From contig JAJQHD010000025.1 of the NCBI GenBank assembly GCA_021199855.1, positions 1-40,412 of the forward strand: a stretch of 40,412 bases of DNA, given 5' to 3'. The stretch's first letter is position 1, and the number at the start of each line of letters is the position of its first letter. Source of the DNA: Oscillospiraceae bacterium (GTDB lineage: Bacteria; Bacillota; Clostridia; Oscillospirales; Ruminococcaceae). Of this stretch, positions 7,351 through 15,074 are shown piece by piece. The notes below the pieces were generated by a model. It made no database searches. It was not told the origin of the DNA and worked only from the letters and a program-made list of their open reading frames with translations. The position numbers and the translations under genes were made by a program.

Positions 7351-8097
7351 TCAATACGGACTATCAAACTCCGCTTCTGCCTTCTTTACGGCGGCTTCGA
7401 GGGTCATTCCGGTGAAGTTCTGGGCGCCTAAGTATCTTCCCGACTTCTTGTCATCGACGAAGATGCCGACTACTGCGCCGGGAATGGCGGATTCGGGAGC
7501 ATTCGGGGCATGAGAACCGCCGAGGTCGGTTCTGCACCAGCCGGGATCTGTCAGGTTAATCATGACATCTGTGCCCTGAAGCTTGGAACCTAAGTCGATT
7601 GTAACTTTATCGAGTGCCGCTTTGCTGGCAGAATAGCCTGCCTGCTCAGGTTCGAGGCGGATTCCGCTTGTCGTATTCAGAATTCTTCCGAAGCCACGCT
7701 CAATCATCTTCGGCAGGAAGTGATAGCAAATCATAATCGGCGAAATCGTGTTAATCTGGAAGCTGTCGGTGAAGTCTGCAACAGGGGTCTTGTAGTAATC
7801 TACCCTGTAGGCAATCTGGAGCCCGGCGTTGTTTAAGATGAGGTCGACCTGAGTTCCTTTTTCATCGATTTCGTTGAGCATTGCCTCGACTTCTTCCGGC
7901 TTTGAGAGTTCTGCCGCAACGGCGTAAGCTTCCACACCGAAGGCTTTTACTTCTTCCAAAAGTCCCGCAGTGTGCTCAAGTTTACGGCTGTGTAAGATAA
8001 GATTACAGCCATGCTCGGCTAAGAAAAGAGCATCGAGCCTTCCGATTCCTCTGCTGGCACCGGTTATCAGTGCCCAGCGATTTTTTACGTCTACCAT
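7351..8097 (-). CDS. Short-chain dehydrogenase/reductase
   Basis: NAD(P)-dependent classical SDR of 248 residues with the whole signature: nucleotide-binding TGASRGIG at 12-19, NNAG at 89-92, and the catalytic set S144, Y155 (in YSASK) and K159, with N117 in QINTISP. Substrate cannot be inferred. The start was set at 8097 because the AAAGG ribosome site (8111-8107) touches the upstream in-frame ATG at 8106 but lies nine bases from this one; the resulting numbering also puts Tyr and Lys at the classical 155 and 159. The gene follows the phosphatase gene by 13 bases and ends in a repeat that acts as terminator. Confidence 0.92.
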   Translation of the reverse strand: MVDVKNRWALITGASRGIGRLDALFLAEHGCNLILHSRKLEHTAGLLEEVKAFGVEAYAVAAELSKPEEVEAMLNEIDEKGTQVDLILNNAGLQIAYRVDYYKTPVADFTDSFQINTISPIMICYHFLPKMIERGFGRILNTTSGIRLEPEQAGYSASKAALDKVTIDLGSKLQGTDVMINLTDPGWCRTDLGGSHAPNAPESAIPGAVVGIFVDDKKSGRYLGAQNFTGMTLEAAVKKAEAEFDSPY

Positions 8098-8110
8098 TTC
8101 GGTCATCCTT

Positions 8111-8887
8111 TCAGTGATTTATAATTCCGCTTTCAGCTATTATATTTTTGTTTCCGGCAATGACAGAGGTCTTTTCAAGGGAGAGCTTAATCTCATGCCC
8201 TGACAGATTAACCAGCTCACCGCCGCTTTCTTTTAAGATAATCGCCGCCGCGGCATAGTCCCACGGGGAAAGGGTCGCTTCAAAATAGAGTCCTGCCCTG
8301 CCACATGCGACGTGGCAGATGTCGAGTGCCGCAGAACCCATCTGGCGGACGTCCTGACATTTCCCGAAGACTTTTTTGACAAGGTCGAACGTCATATCGG
8401 TGAGCTCCGGGTTGTAGGGAGAAGTCCCGAACAAAACGATTGAGTCTCGCATAGGCGCATTGCTCACGTGAATTCTCATGCCGTTCAGAAGTGCACCCAT
8501 GCCGACCTTTGCCTCGAAAAATTCATCCGCAAGCGGGTCATAAACCGCACCATAAAAGGGCTCTCCGTACTTATACCATGCGACGGAAATCGCAAAATTG
8601 CCCATTCCGTGAATGAAGTTGGTTGTCCCGTCAATCGGGTCGATGATAAAGGTGTTTTCGGCGTTCAGGTCGCCCTTTTTCTCCAATTCCTCCGAAATGA
8701 ACTGCGCATCTGGCTTCCTTTCAGTGATTGCGGCGATAAGCTTCTCCTGAACCAGCCTGTCATACTGGGTGACAAGGTCGCGGGACGAGGTCTTCTCCGT
8801 AATCTGAAAGCCAGACGCCGGGGCTATATGAATTCCGACAGATTCGATGGCTTCGTGGATTATTTCAGTGACTGGGATGTAGGTCAT
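8111..8887 (-). CDS. Inositol monophosphatase family protein
   Basis: Mg2+-dependent phosphatase of the IMPase/CysQ/FBPase superfamily, 258 residues. The metal-binding residues are intact: E66 in ISEE, D83 and D86 in DPIDGTTNF, and D210 in the second signature SPWDYAAAAIILKESGG. Bacterial members (SuhB-like) act on inositol phosphate and similar sugar phosphates, sometimes on 3'-phosphoadenosine phosphates; which of these applies here cannot be told. A good ribosome site (GGAGG) precedes the ATG. Co-transcribed with the SDR gene downstream. A TATACT -10-like box lies about 30 bases upstream, without a convincing -35. Confidence 0.92.
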   Translation of the reverse strand: MTYIPVTEIIHEAIESVGIHIAPASGFQITEKTSSRDLVTQYDRLVQEKLIAAITERKPDAQFISEELEKKGDLNAENTFIIDPIDGTTNFIHGMGNFAISVAWYKYGEPFYGAVYDPLADEFFEAKVGMGALLNGMRIHVSNAPMRDSIVLFGTSPYNPELTDMTFDLVKKVFGKCQDVRQMGSAALDICHVACGRAGLYFEATLSPWDYAAAAIILKESGGELVNLSGHEIKLSLEKTSVIAGNKNIIAESGIINH

Positions 8888-8991
8888 AGTGCCTCCGTTT
8901 TCTGTATATGGTGATAGTATAGTTTTGATGAGTTTCGGACTTGTAGGTCGGAAACTTTGATTTTCAAGAAGTTCTCGACTGCTCCAATTCC

Positions 8992-10494
8992 CTACCCCAT
9001 ATTACTATAAATAAGCACCTTATCATTGAAATGCTTTGATTTGAGTTCATCAGGCGGAGGGCAGATGTCCGGAGAGACGAGCGGTATCGGCTCGATTCCA
9101 TCGAGACCTTTATTGGACAGCGCGTATCTCCATTCCTCCTCAACCCACTTTGACTCTTTTGCATACTCCGACCAGCAGAGATACAGAACATCTCTCTTCT
9201 CTATCTCACGGTGAAGTTCAAGCTTCCAGTCATCGCCACTGCGAAGGCTCTCGACATCGAAGAAGATATCCATATCCGGTCTCGCTTTCTGCATACCCTG
9301 AATTATCGTTGCGACCCGGCTTCTGTCCTGGCTTGCATAGGAAATGAACGCCGTGAGAATGTCCTCACGTGTCAGCTCGATTTTCTGCTCCCTCCATGAA
9401 GAACACTTCGCGATAAACTTCAGTTTTGTCGCGATTATGCCGTTGAAATAGACGGTTGCGGTGAAGAGAATCTGCTTTTTTGCGTAATTCGTTGGGACTT
9501 CGACGGGAAAGCTGAATATGAGATACCTGCCGTGCCAGGTCTGGGTTTCGTCGCAATCGGAAATCTCGAAATCCGGGGAGGAAAGAACTATCCTGACCTC
9601 GGTGTCCTTTTTTATCTCCTGCGAGCTTGCGACCACTTCCCTGACCTCCGACTCGGCATTTTTAATGAGGTTGTCAACAACGCTCCGGAATTTCGCCTCA
9701 TACAGCGAAATATCGACCATCGAGTACTCGCCCTTCATGAACCGCTTCGGAACGACAGCGGAAAACTCCACCTGACTGACTTCGATTCCCTCTGCTTTCT
9801 CCTGGGGTTCAGAAGCCTTCGGCACGCCCTGAGCATGGACTCCACGCGTAGGCAGCTTCGGAAGCGGCGGCTCGTCTTCATCATCATAAGCTCCCATACA
9901 CACAGGCTCCATAGTTACGTCTCTATCCTGTTTGGGAATGTCAGGTGTTGGAGAAGGTGCAGGTGCACATGCACGCGAAGCGACGACTCCCATCAGTTTG
10001 AAATGTCCGATGTGTGGTGCAGGTGCAGGTGCACATGCAGGGCAGGGCATAGTCGAAGATGATGCGGATGAGGGCGCAGGTGCGGATGCACTGAAAGGGT
10101 CTTCCGAATTCACAGTCCCGTGGATGAACCTCTGACTGCCGAAGACTCTTCTATATTCTTCCTCAAGCCCGTTCTCAACAATTACAGGCAGAACCGGGAT
10201 ATGATGCCTTATTGCAAATGCAAGTTCGACTTCCCTCGCCTCATTTTTCTCGCGCAGGAACTTCCCGGTAACCGGAATCACCATCAGCTGAATCCCGCCG
10301 AGTAAAGACTCCATCACGCCTTCATCCCACGGAACCTCCGGCTCAGAATTGTAATAAACAACGCAATCCTGCCCTGCCAGTATATCGGCGCATATAACTT
10401 CAAAATACTTCTCGAAATCCCCCGGATGGCACGCAAAATAAACCCGTTTGCCCTGCAAACCTGCGGATGCAGGGAATGTGGATAGTTTGGACAT
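8992..10494 (-). CDS. TIR-domain protein with a degenerate N-terminal TIR-like domain
   Basis: Probable NAD-degrading or signalling TIR protein, 500 residues. The C-terminal TIR domain (about 379-500) has the first-strand TAFISYASQDRSRV, the BB-loop region FFDVESLRSGDDW and the helix SKWVEEEWRYAL, where E454 sits at the position of the catalytic glutamate of bacterial TIR NADases. The N-terminus (about 15-125: KRVYFACHPGDFEKYF, then LMVIPVTGKFL) looks like a second, divergent TIR-type fold. Between them are a proline- and alanine-rich linker (about 135-230) encoded by small GGTGCAGGTGC-type repeats and a beta-rich domain (about 245-365). No signal peptide or membrane segment. The ribosome site AAAGGAGGAG is strong. 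No separate promoter is obvious, so it may be read from the restriction-modification/cyuA transcript. Confidence 0.85.
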   Translation of the reverse strand: MSKLSTFPASAGLQGKRVYFACHPGDFEKYFEVICADILAGQDCVVYYNSEPEVPWDEGVMESLLGGIQLMVIPVTGKFLREKNEAREVELAFAIRHHIPVLPVIVENGLEEEYRRVFGSQRFIHGTVNSEDPFSASAPAPSSASSSTMPCPACAPAPAPHIGHFKLMGVVASRACAPAPSPTPDIPKQDRDVTMEPVCMGAYDDEDEPPLPKLPTRGVHAQGVPKASEPQEKAEGIEVSQVEFSAVVPKRFMKGEYSMVDISLYEAKFRSVVDNLIKNAESEVREVVASSQEIKKDTEVRIVLSSPDFEISDCDETQTWHGRYLIFSFPVEVPTNYAKKQILFTATVYFNGIIATKLKFIAKCSSWREQKIELTREDILTAFISYASQDRSRVATIIQGMQKARPDMDIFFDVESLRSGDDWKLELHREIEKRDVLYLCWSEYAKESKWVEEEWRYALSNKGLDGIEPIPLVSPDICPPPDELKSKHFNDKVLIYSNMG

Positions 10495-10536
10495 GAAATC
10501 TTCTCCTCCTTTATTATCTGTCTCCCGACCGCTCTT

Positions 10537-10632
10537 TCACTTCAGCATTGCAAGCATTTCCCGCGGATTCTCCGCCGCCTTGACTTTGTCGAAAGCGTAA
10601 TAGATTGCAAATCCGAGAATGCTCTGGAAATT
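10537..10632 (-). pseudogene. Possible 3' remnant of a lost gene
   Basis: The gap between the TIR gene and cyuA has an open frame without a start codon, preceded by a TGA, whose product (NFQSILGFAIYYAFDKVKAA, then ENPREMLAMLK) has ordinary protein-like composition. It would be the end of a gene of which nothing else remains. I do not recognise the family. Thirty-one codons can stay open by chance, so this is weak. Confidence 0.25.
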
Positions 10633-10653
10633 TCAGCTTCCAATGCCATCGTT

Positions 10654-11937
10654 TTATTTGGTAATATTCCCCGTCATCATTTCAAGAATCGTCCTGTCTG
10701 TCTCATGCATTCCTTCGCGGGCGAGCTTGCCGACATTGAGAATGGTGTTCTCAACTCCCTTGACAACAATACCGTCGCCGCTGTAGAACTGACTGCCGTG
10801 CATCTGCATCTGCATTCCCAAAAGTCCCGCTTCGACTGCCGAGGCAATCTTTGCGGCACAGCTGGCTTTGGCGCCGTCGCAAATCATTCCGGAATCGATT
10901 GCAACTGCATTCACAATAGTATGCGCGATCTCGCGATAGCCGCCGCCATAGAGATATGTAACACCAGCTCCTGCTCCACAGCCTGCACTCGTCGCTCCGC
11001 AATAGGCACTGAGCCGTCCTATGCCGGTTTTCATATGGATGGTGACGAGATTCGAGACCACGAGTGCCCGGTAGAGCTTGTCCTCAGAGACGTTCAGCTC
11101 TTTTGCGTAGACGATAACCGGAAGTGAAGTCGTCAAGCCCTGGTTGCCGCTTCCCGAGTTGATGACAACCGGCAGCTCACAGCCGTTCATTCGGGCGTCA
11201 GAGCCTGCGGCGGCATAGGCTTTCGCACGATTGTGGACGCTGTCGCCATATGCCTGCAACAAAATCCTTCCGATATTCGCGCCATAGTTGCCATGAAGAC
11301 CCTCTTCGGCGATGGCGGTGTTGCAATCAATCTGCTTCTTAAGAATATCACGAACATCCTCTATGTTCACCGTGTCAGCAAACTCGACGATCTTCTCGAC
11401 GGTAAGAAGACTACGGTCGGTCTTCGAGCCGTCTCCCTCTTCTTTATAATCCTTCTTGAGAAGAATTTCGCCGTCCTTTTCAATGCAGATTACATTCGTG
11501 TGCTGCCCGGCGATTTCCACATAGGCGGAATGCTCGCCGCTGGAAACGGAAACCTGGATATCGAACACATACGGGCGATCGGACTCCCGGACATCGAAGG
11601 TTGCGCTCTCAAGATACTCCGAAATCTCTGCTTTCTGCTCTGTTGTCACCTCCGCCAGCACCTGGAGCTCATAATCCTCCCGACCGGCGACGATTCCTGC
11701 CGCGGCGGCAGTAGCGATTCCCCGGCGTCCGCCGGTGTTGGGAACGACCGCGCTCTTCACATTCTTGATGATATTCCCGCTTGCGAGAACCTCCACATGC
11801 GCAGGCTTGCACCCAAGCGTCTTCCTCGCCAGAGCCGCACAGTACGCAACTGCGATAGGCTCGGTGCAGCCCATCGCCGGGACAAGCTCCTCCCGCAAAA
11901 TATTTATATAGGACTGATAAATGATTTCATCTGGCAT
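10654..11937 (-). CDS. cyuA: L-cysteine desulfidase (UPF0597, CyuA/YhaM type)
   Basis: Iron-sulfur enzyme that breaks L-cysteine into pyruvate, ammonia and sulfide, related to the alpha part of anaerobic L-serine dehydratase. The 427-residue protein has the family start with C24 in MGCTEPIAVAY, the signature NTGGRRGIATAAAAG at 67-81, and the cluster-ligand candidates C313, C320, C353 and C360 (YCGATSAGCGAGAG and ICDGAKASCAAKI). Length is normal. Its ATG follows the TAA of the restriction-modification gene with no base between, and the ribosome site AAAGGGGA lies inside that gene's end, so the two are translated from one message. The link between a cysteine-catabolic gene and a defence gene may be accidental. 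Confidence 0.92.
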   Translation of the reverse strand: MPDEIIYQSYINILREELVPAMGCTEPIAVAYCAALARKTLGCKPAHVEVLASGNIIKNVKSAVVPNTGGRRGIATAAAAGIVAGREDYELQVLAEVTTEQKAEISEYLESATFDVRESDRPYVFDIQVSVSSGEHSAYVEIAGQHTNVICIEKDGEILLKKDYKEEGDGSKTDRSLLTVEKIVEFADTVNIEDVRDILKKQIDCNTAIAEEGLHGNYGANIGRILLQAYGDSVHNRAKAYAAAGSDARMNGCELPVVINSGSGNQGLTTSLPVIVYAKELNVSEDKLYRALVVSNLVTIHMKTGIGRLSAYCGATSAGCGAGAGVTYLYGGGYREIAHTIVNAVAIDSGMICDGAKASCAAKIASAVEAGLLGMQMQMHGSQFYSGDGIVVKGVENTILNVGKLAREGMHETDRTILEMMTGNITK

Positions 11938-14751
11938 TTACGCTTCCCCTTTCTCCGTCATCTCCTGATACCTCTTCATGAGCATCGCGACAACTTCCGG
12001 CTCCGGCATATCCCGGGAAATCCCATAAGCCGCCGCCACCGCCGCATCATTAGCCTGATGAGCCTTCCGAAGCTCCGGCGGCATAACCGCCTCATCATAC
12101 AAGTCAGCAAGACTGCTATCCGGATACAAAGCCCTGGCATCCAGAATGCCTTGTGCAGTTTTTTCTATCTTCGCCTTTTGCACGGCTGTTGGGTTGCACC
12201 AAGGGAATGTGTTATATACGAGGTCTTTCGAATATGAGTAGTCATTTTTTAGTCTAACGGCGACTCGCCGCATCCATGAATTATGAATTTTAGATTGCAG
12301 TATGCCGAACAAGTATAAATCACCATCTGGCACGATGAACACTCTGTTATTAACTAAAGTATCACCATCTACATACCCCATTGGTATATATTGTCTTGCA
12401 GAAGAAGATACAATAGGAACAATTATAAAGCGATGTCCTATGGGCTGTGTCTGTTGTGCAAACAGTGTAGGAGTTTCTGCAAATTTGTGAATTTCATTTG
12501 CTTTACTTGATAGCCGAAATTGTTGTACTTGTTTTACTCTTTCCATTACAAGCGGCATTTTTCTTAACTCGTTTGGAGGGCAATCTCTTAAGAACAAGAT
12601 CCAACGCATTGTATTGTTTATGTACTCTTTAGAACCTATAAATTTATAAAAATATTTTGAGGCATTAGGCTCTTTTTGGAGGAAAGCCTCTTTTTCCTCG
12701 TCAGTAAATGTATAGAAACCGCCGTCTCTTGGAATATTGCCATACACCATTTTTGGCACATCTGCCAATGGCTTGGTTCGTGATGAAACGACCACACTTT
12801 CTCCATCAGTCAAGTATGGTGTGATAGATTGGACAATGCAGAGTTCGGAATCTTTTAAATTGTTATATTTGAAGAGTTGCTTATTAGGCTTATCTACTAA
12901 AGAAAAGCCAATAATAACGCAGAAAACTGACGCCGCACTAGATGATTCGCTTGTCCACTTGAAAGTAGTATGAGCAAAATTAATCTTTACACCGTAGTTG
13001 TCAAGCAATAATTTCCAGAGGGAGTCTATATGCACTCCCTGAACTATGGTGTTAGTACTAACAAAGGCAACTTCTATTTTGGTGTTTTGAATATACTTTG
13101 CAGCCTGCAAATACCAAGCCGAAACATAATCTAAACGCCCTTGTCTGTTGTTGAATATCTTTTTCATATCTTCTTTTTGAATTGGAGATACGTTCTTATG
13201 TCCCACAAACGGCGGATTTCCCATTATGTAGGTGAGGTCGTATTTCGAGACTACGGATTGCCAGTCGAGGCGGAGGGCGTTGGATTCTATGATGTAGGCG
13301 TTGGTTTTTAAGGGCAGGAAGTCAAGTTCCTGGTTGATTATCTTTTCGGTTTCCCGCATCATCTGGCTCTCGGCTATCCAGAGGGCGGTTTTGGCGACGG
13401 AGACGGCGAAGTCGTTTATCTCTATGCCGTAGAACTGACCTATCGAAACCTTGATGAGCTCTTCGTCGGAGGTGCCGCCGAAGACTATCTGATTCTCAAG
13501 CTGTTTCTTCCGAAGACTGATGAGCTCGGCGATGACCTTGTTCTCAAGCTTTCTGAGCGACAGATAGGTTTCGGTGAGGAAGTTGCCTGAGCCGCAGGCA
13601 GGATCCAAGAACGCAAGTTTCGCAAGCTTGTCCTGATAGTTTGTAAGCTTCTGTTTGCGTTTCTTTAAGTCCTGCTCCGCCATGATTCCGTCAAGCTCGT
13701 CCTTCAGGTCGTCAAGGAAAAGCGGGTCGATGACCTTGTGGATGTTTTCGGGCATGGTGTAGTGCATACCGCCGTTGCGGCGGGTTTCGGGGTTTAAGGT
13801 GCTCTCAAAGATAGCTCCGAAGATGGTCGGGCTGATTTCAGACCAGTCGAAGCCAAGGCTGGCTTCACGAAGAAGCAGGTTTCTTATCTCGTCGCTGAAG
13901 GGCGGAATGACATGCTTCTTCTCGAAAAGACTGCCGTTGACATAGGGAAATTCAGCCAAAAGTGGCTCGTCATCCTTGAGGAACGGGTCGCGCTCATCAA
14001 CCGGCTGATTGAGGACGTCAAAGAGGTTCTGGAGCGCCTTTCTTGTGTGCTGGGTGTCGAAGCTCCGGAGGTACTTGTTGAACTTGAGGTGCTCGCCGAA
14101 AATGTCGGCGTCTTCGGCATAAAGGCAGAATACAAGCCGGACGCAGAGGACGTTCAAATCCTGATAGGTTTCGGCAGTGTGAGGCTGGGGATATTGCTTT
14201 AAGAGCGCATCATAAAGCTCACCGACAATCTTTCCGGCGGCTTGGGAGATTTCGAGTTCACGCTTGGTGTTGTCAGCCCCAGTGTCTACGAGAAAGTCGA
14301 GACGGTGGTATTCTTTTTCGAGGTCTTTGAGCTCAATTACCTCCGGTTCGCCATGCGAATCCGCCATGTCATAGACGTGGAAGGTCTGGAAGTTGCAGAT
14401 GACCAGCCAACGGTTCTTGTCGAAATAGCCGAGGCTGTCGTCGTATCTCTTCGCCTGCTCAAACGGAGTTTTGAAGGTGCCGTCCGACTGCTTTATCTTT
14501 TCGGTGAGATTCTTGTTGAGACTCTTCTGCTCAATCAGTACTTTGGTTTTGGGAATACGGGCGTCGATAAAGCTTGTGTGCCCGAGCTGAACCTGCTCTT
14601 CAAAAACAACATATTCCTCCGGGTGCTCAACGCCATAGACGTCCCGCAAAAGAGATGTCCAAAAGGACTGGCTCTGACCTTTTTCATAACCTTTTCCTGC
14701 CCAGAACTCCGCAAACTTCTTCGCATTCACTTTTCTTTGAGTTTCAGTCAC
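11938..14751 (-). CDS. MmeI-like single-chain restriction enzyme and adenine methyltransferase (type IIG/IIL)
   Basis: A 937-residue protein that seems to carry nuclease, methyltransferase and specificity on one chain. N-terminal PD-(D/E)XK-type residues: D63 and E74-Q-K76 in IEQKS. A helical spacer follows (about 160-340), then an N6-adenine methyltransferase core: SAM motif DPACGSGNF at 383-391 and catalytic GNPPF at 511-515. Residues about 516-860 form the target-recognition part, followed by a C-terminal helical segment rich in alanine. Length and order fit MmeI-type enzymes (about 920). DNA coding for 516-860 (about 12.2-13.2 kb) is clearly richer in A+T than the flanks, as expected for exchanged specificity modules. 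GTG start at 14751 after AAAGGCGGG. No separate R, M or S gene is nearby. Confidence 0.9.
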   Translation of the reverse strand: MTETQRKVNAKKFAEFWAGKGYEKGQSQSFWTSLLRDVYGVEHPEEYVVFEEQVQLGHTSFIDARIPKTKVLIEQKSLNKNLTEKIKQSDGTFKTPFEQAKRYDDSLGYFDKNRWLVICNFQTFHVYDMADSHGEPEVIELKDLEKEYHRLDFLVDTGADNTKRELEISQAAGKIVGELYDALLKQYPQPHTAETYQDLNVLCVRLVFCLYAEDADIFGEHLKFNKYLRSFDTQHTRKALQNLFDVLNQPVDERDPFLKDDEPLLAEFPYVNGSLFEKKHVIPPFSDEIRNLLLREASLGFDWSEISPTIFGAIFESTLNPETRRNGGMHYTMPENIHKVIDPLFLDDLKDELDGIMAEQDLKKRKQKLTNYQDKLAKLAFLDPACGSGNFLTETYLSLRKLENKVIAELISLRKKQLENQIVFGGTSDEELIKVSIGQFYGIEINDFAVSVAKTALWIAESQMMRETEKIINQELDFLPLKTNAYIIESNALRLDWQSVVSKYDLTYIMGNPPFVGHKNVSPIQKEDMKKIFNNRQGRLDYVSAWYLQAAKYIQNTKIEVAFVSTNTIVQGVHIDSLWKLLLDNYGVKINFAHTTFKWTSESSSAASVFCVIIGFSLVDKPNKQLFKYNNLKDSELCIVQSITPYLTDGESVVVSSRTKPLADVPKMVYGNIPRDGGFYTFTDEEKEAFLQKEPNASKYFYKFIGSKEYINNTMRWILFLRDCPPNELRKMPLVMERVKQVQQFRLSSKANEIHKFAETPTLFAQQTQPIGHRFIIVPIVSSSARQYIPMGYVDGDTLVNNRVFIVPDGDLYLFGILQSKIHNSWMRRVAVRLKNDYSYSKDLVYNTFPWCNPTAVQKAKIEKTAQGILDARALYPDSSLADLYDEAVMPPELRKAHQANDAAVAAAYGISRDMPEPEVVAMLMKRYQEMTEKGEA

Positions 14752-14783
14752 AATAATCCCGCCTTTGCAGATAATATAATTAC

Positions 14784-14811
14784 ATTATACCCTAAATCAA
14801 GCTGTTGTCAA
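14784..14811 (-). promoter_or_regulatory. Sigma-A promoter of the restriction-modification/cyuA transcript
   Basis: On the minus strand TTGACA (14811-14806), a 16-base spacer and TATAAT (14789-14784), about 30 bases before the GTG start. Confidence 0.82.
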
Positions 14812-14995
14812 GCTCTAAACATTCCGGCAATTCACGAGTCGTACCGTCTGCCGCCGATTCAATGTTGGCGAAGCGGTTTCCCAAGTCAGCTACATTCCGA
14901 CCGGGCACTTCAGACGAAACCTTTAGCTGAAGCAAAGACTCAGGCAGATTCCCAGGACGTCTGTAAGGACAAGTATATAAGCATAGATGTAAAAG
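14792..14995 (-). other. Intergenic stretch with an open, startless frame; possible dispersed sequence
   Basis: The 320-base gap between the restriction-modification and helicase genes holds, on the minus strand, an open frame ending at 14792. Part of it reads GRNVADLGNRFANIESAADG and then TTRELPECLELDNSLI. It has no start codon or ribosome site and its end overlaps the promoter at 14784-14811, so it is probably not a functional gene here. The wording looks familiar from intergenic regions of other Clostridia, but that is memory and not a search. Confidence 0.25.
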
Positions 14996-15031
14996 AAAAA
15001 GCTATCAGATGTTATGGTCTGGTAGCTTTTT
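14996..15031 (-). terminator. Intrinsic terminator after the helicase gene
   Basis: AAAAAGCTATCAGA (14996-15009) pairs with TCTGGTAGCTTTTT (15018-15031) with a single G-U. Read on the minus strand it ends in TTTTTCTTTT, 44 bases after the helicase stop. Confidence 0.82.
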
Positions 15032-15074
15032 CAGCAATCTTCAGCGAGTCAGCTTTATTCATAGCCTCGAAAGA

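Noticed and set aside
7351-8106. SDR start at 8106
   Set aside because: The ribosome site touches this ATG; the ATG at 8097 has the correct nine-base distance.
9940-10110. Short repeats GGTGCAGGTGC considered as a non-coding tandem array
   Set aside because: They lie in frame within the TIR gene and encode its Ala/Pro linker.
11233-12237. Plus-strand open frame of 334 codons opposite cyuA
   Set aside because: Antisense to clearly conserved cyuA sequence, and crosses a gene border; composition is that of a shadow frame.
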